Shown here piece after piece: positions 61,417 through 64,000 of a stretch of DNA of 64,000 nt (its first letter is position 1; every line of letters starts with the position of its first letter). A program made the position numbers and the translations under genes. The notes below the pieces were generated by a model. It was not told the DNA's origin and searched no databases. It saw only the letters and a program-made list of their open reading frames with translations. Source of the stretch: Pyrocephalus nanus (Eukaryota; Chordata; Aves; Passeriformes; Tyrannidae); contig CM076259.1 of NCBI GenBank assembly GCA_038380795.1, positions 59,849,938 through 59,913,937 of the forward strand, in the 5' to 3' direction.

Positions 61417-64000
61417 GAAATTGCAAATGGTATTGACTCCTCTCGAATTCTTTTAAGAGTGAAAGGTCTTTTTTATGAAAAAAAAGGTCTCAAAACCAAC
61501 TTCTCAAAATACAAATCTTCAGTTGATACTCAGTTGATGTCACAAAGAGACACTTCAGCATTTGAATCGACTTCTAAAGCAAAAGGGATTTCCAATTTAT
61601 TTTCCCCTCCAGTGGGACCTTTGGTCTTGACCTTACATACTGTTATGGTTGTGACTAAGAAATACTCCAAGTCCACCATTTTGAAGTTTCAAAAGTACTG
61701 AAAAATTAAGTTGCAGGTCATGTTAGTTCAGCACCATTTCCAGAGGATGCGATTCCCACCTTCCTCCAGCCCCAGACCACTTTATTCCAGATTTTATTGA
61801 GTTATCATTCGAGCACTAAGCCATAGGAGTGGCGAAGTCACCTCTTGCTAAGGAAATCTAGTATTGTGTAAAACAAAGAAATGCCTTCTAAATACCACAT
61901 TTACAAATACTTGTTCTGAACTAGGCTTGCACTCCCTAAATTCATTTAGAACCTTCATCTTCTAACAAGCTAGCAAGATACCTGTTCATTACTGCAGCAG
62001 CTACCATGAACAAGCAGATTCAGCAATTTATTTAAATTCCACCATTTACGATTGAGAACTAAAACCACCAAACACCACAAATGGCTTAGAAATCCACACT
62101 ACTTACATAAGCCATCTCTTTAACTTATAGTGTACATCAGTGACCACCAAAACCATGCTAATACTTTATTTAAAAATGAACGAATTAACTGAATTAATGC
62201 CTCGTTAATCAGTCCCTGCTCAGCATTTAAACCTCACTGCCCTTACAGAGCAATAGCATTCGGGTCAAGTCAAAAAAGCAGCACATAGGAGTAACAGATG
62301 GCAAAAAAAAAAAAAAAAAAAACACCAAAAACAAACAACAAAAAAAACCACAGCCCTATCTAGTGACAGAGGGGCACCATTGCTGCAGGAACTGATCACT
62401 GCTCCTTGTGAGGACAAAACCATTCATTACACATTAGCGCAGAATCATCAAAAATTAGATATGATATAGTAATATTGTTTTAAAAGGGGAAACGTTATTT
62501 TAAAACCCTTATCCAGTTAATGAGTAGATGCTGGGTTTGACGGTCTTTAAAGTCAGAAGGAAGAAATGAAAGTTCTGACTCCCCAAAGCTGTTTACAAAA
62601 GTCATATTCCACACCAACATGCTCTATTTGTAAAAATATACAGAGACAGATATGCCTGTTAATATACAGGCAAGGACATATAATCTCATTTGCACAGAAA
62701 GCTAGACCCCATGCTCTTCCAGGCTGCAGAAGTTTGGAGTTGACACAAGTCTATGCTTTTAACTTCATGAGCATTTAAAAAGATACCAAGAGTCATAGTT
62801 TTGAAGCTACAAAACACAGTATCCTCTCTCACTGAATGACCTCACTTTAAAAGTAGTCATTTGCATCCTCAACCCGACCTCCTTATAACCACTGGAACAG
62901 CTTTCCCTGGAATCCTTGCAGAGCTTGTTATTTCAGTCTGTTATCTGCAGGCAGTCATATTGGTTGCTTTAGTCTGAGCTTTTTTTTTCTTGTTTTAGCT
63001 TTCATTTTAAAGACCAGTATGAGTGTCTAGTGCTATGAAGCACTTATTTAAGTTTAAGACATCTGTATTTAATTCACCACTTCTACATACAAAAGCATAA
63101 CTTTCTATATAAAATATTAAAGATTTATATCTAGTTCCCTTACATGTAAGAAGAGTTTCATTTAGCAAAAGGCTAACACAAACTCACAGCTGAAGCTGTT
63201 ACTAACAGCATAATAAAAACCCACCATATAAGCAATTAAATATTTAACACACACAGATAAATCTTCCTACTGCCTTTAGAGAAAGAAGACACTACTACAA
63301 ATCCAGTCAAAAAAATAAGCTCAGTGCACTAAATAAGACAGGAACTAAGGCAACAGGGGCAGAGGGCTTATTAAAACTAGGTGGTCTTCACATGTACAAA
63401 TTATTCCTTTCTAAATCACCTCAAGCTGTGAGGAAAAAAAAAGGCAACAGGGTACAATCCCCAGTCTCTGAAGACAATTATTTTTGTGCCATGTTAAAAA
63501 GATATGCTGTATCACATATTATAACTGTATTTTAGTCCAAAAACTCTATATTAGTGGAACTTTGGTCTTAACAAAATCTTTGTGACAGCCTATGCTTAAG
63601 TCAGAATTTTGTGGGAAAAATTTCTAACTTTAGGTGCAAATGAGGAAATTCAGGTTCATTTGGGGTGAAGATAAAAACCCTTGCCTTATAAACCAAATTA
63701 ATTATGTTTGTACTGAAACATCATCCATGGGTCTCATTTAATAAGCAAAGTCTCCTTCTTGGCATAGAGAGAAAAAGGAGAAAATAATTACATCCTGAAT
63801 TTTATACAGACTAAGCTGATGTTTAGATTTAAGAGGGGAGGTTGAACCAGCATTCATAGCACATTTCAGTTGCTGTAGTTTTAGGTTAAAAGGCAAATTC
63901 CTATATTTGATACAGGTCAAGGCTTTATTAAGTATTGAGATTAGTGTACTTTGTAAATTAGGTTATGGATCATACTGAATGCAATGAATTTCCAGTTTTT

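Larger units (their letters stand above)
57166..64000. other. Probable intron DNA to the window end
   Basis: AT-rich with no recognisable exon. It includes a 22-bp tandem duplication (60693-60736), a perfect 10-bp inverted repeat around TTCCCAGGAA at 60799-60820, the CR1 tail at 61350-61416, and an A-run at 62303-62322. The large first exon of long TSC22D1 is not here, since no frame exceeds about 80 codons. Confidence 0.5.

Noticed and set aside
20275..64000. Search for the large first coding exon of the long TSC22D1 isoform
   Set aside because: That exon should give an open frame of many hundreds of codons on the minus strand. None exists, so it lies outside the window.

Overview
The window is vertebrate nuclear DNA, almost certainly from a bird and probably a songbird. 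Three things point there. The only recognisable protein-coding gene is TSC22D1. The dominant interspersed repeats are CR1 LINE 3' ends with the bird-type octamer-like tail. A tRNA-Ile-derived SINE with a CR1-type tail near 34.4 kb resembles TguSINE1, described from zebra finch. The sequence is AT-rich and sparsely coding, with sharp CpG islands; there are no bacterial-style operons and no long ORFs.

Coding content. TSC22D1 (TGF-beta-stimulated clone 22, short isoform) lies on the minus strand and can be read completely: coding exon 1 at 20150-20274, exon 2 at 19687-19738 and exon 3 at 18330-18587. All junctions are GT/AG and in phase (125 + 52 + 258 bp), giving 144 residues plus stop, the same length as the mammalian short isoform. 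The 3' UTR runs to a poly(A) signal at 17198-17203, with a possible early signal at 18078-18088. A CpG-island promoter with a CCAAT box and a TATA-like box lies just upstream of exon 1. The giant first exon of the long isoform is not in the window, so most of 20.5-64 kb is probably intron of the long TSC22D1 transcript. A second CpG island at 45.6-46.2 kb may be an alternative or antisense promoter.

Layout. 1-17.2 kb: region downstream of TSC22D1, with three CR1 fragments, a striking 80-nt hairpin at 4637-4716, and an internally deleted endogenous retrovirus (12.66-14.96 kb, minus strand: 5' LTR, degenerate tRNA-Lys-type primer binding site, tandem-repeat leader, 3' LTR remnant). 17.2-20.5 kb: TSC22D1 short isoform and its CpG islands; intron 2 contains a compact CRE/CCAAT/TATA/X-box cluster. 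20.5-45.5 kb: intron-like DNA with CR1 and the tRNA-Ile SINE. 45.6-46.2 kb: isolated CpG island. 46.3-64 kb: intron-like DNA with CR1 fragments, a 77-bp tandem duplication in A/C-rich DNA, and a 1.2-kb C-rich island at 56-57.2 kb that looks like an LTR or other inserted retroelement.

I did not find a wholly new system. The items most worth a second look are the pre-miRNA-like hairpin at 4.6 kb, the promoter-like module inside TSC22D1 intron 2 with an ORF that runs open into exon 3, and an unassigned ancient repeat present at 25.8 and 30.2 kb.
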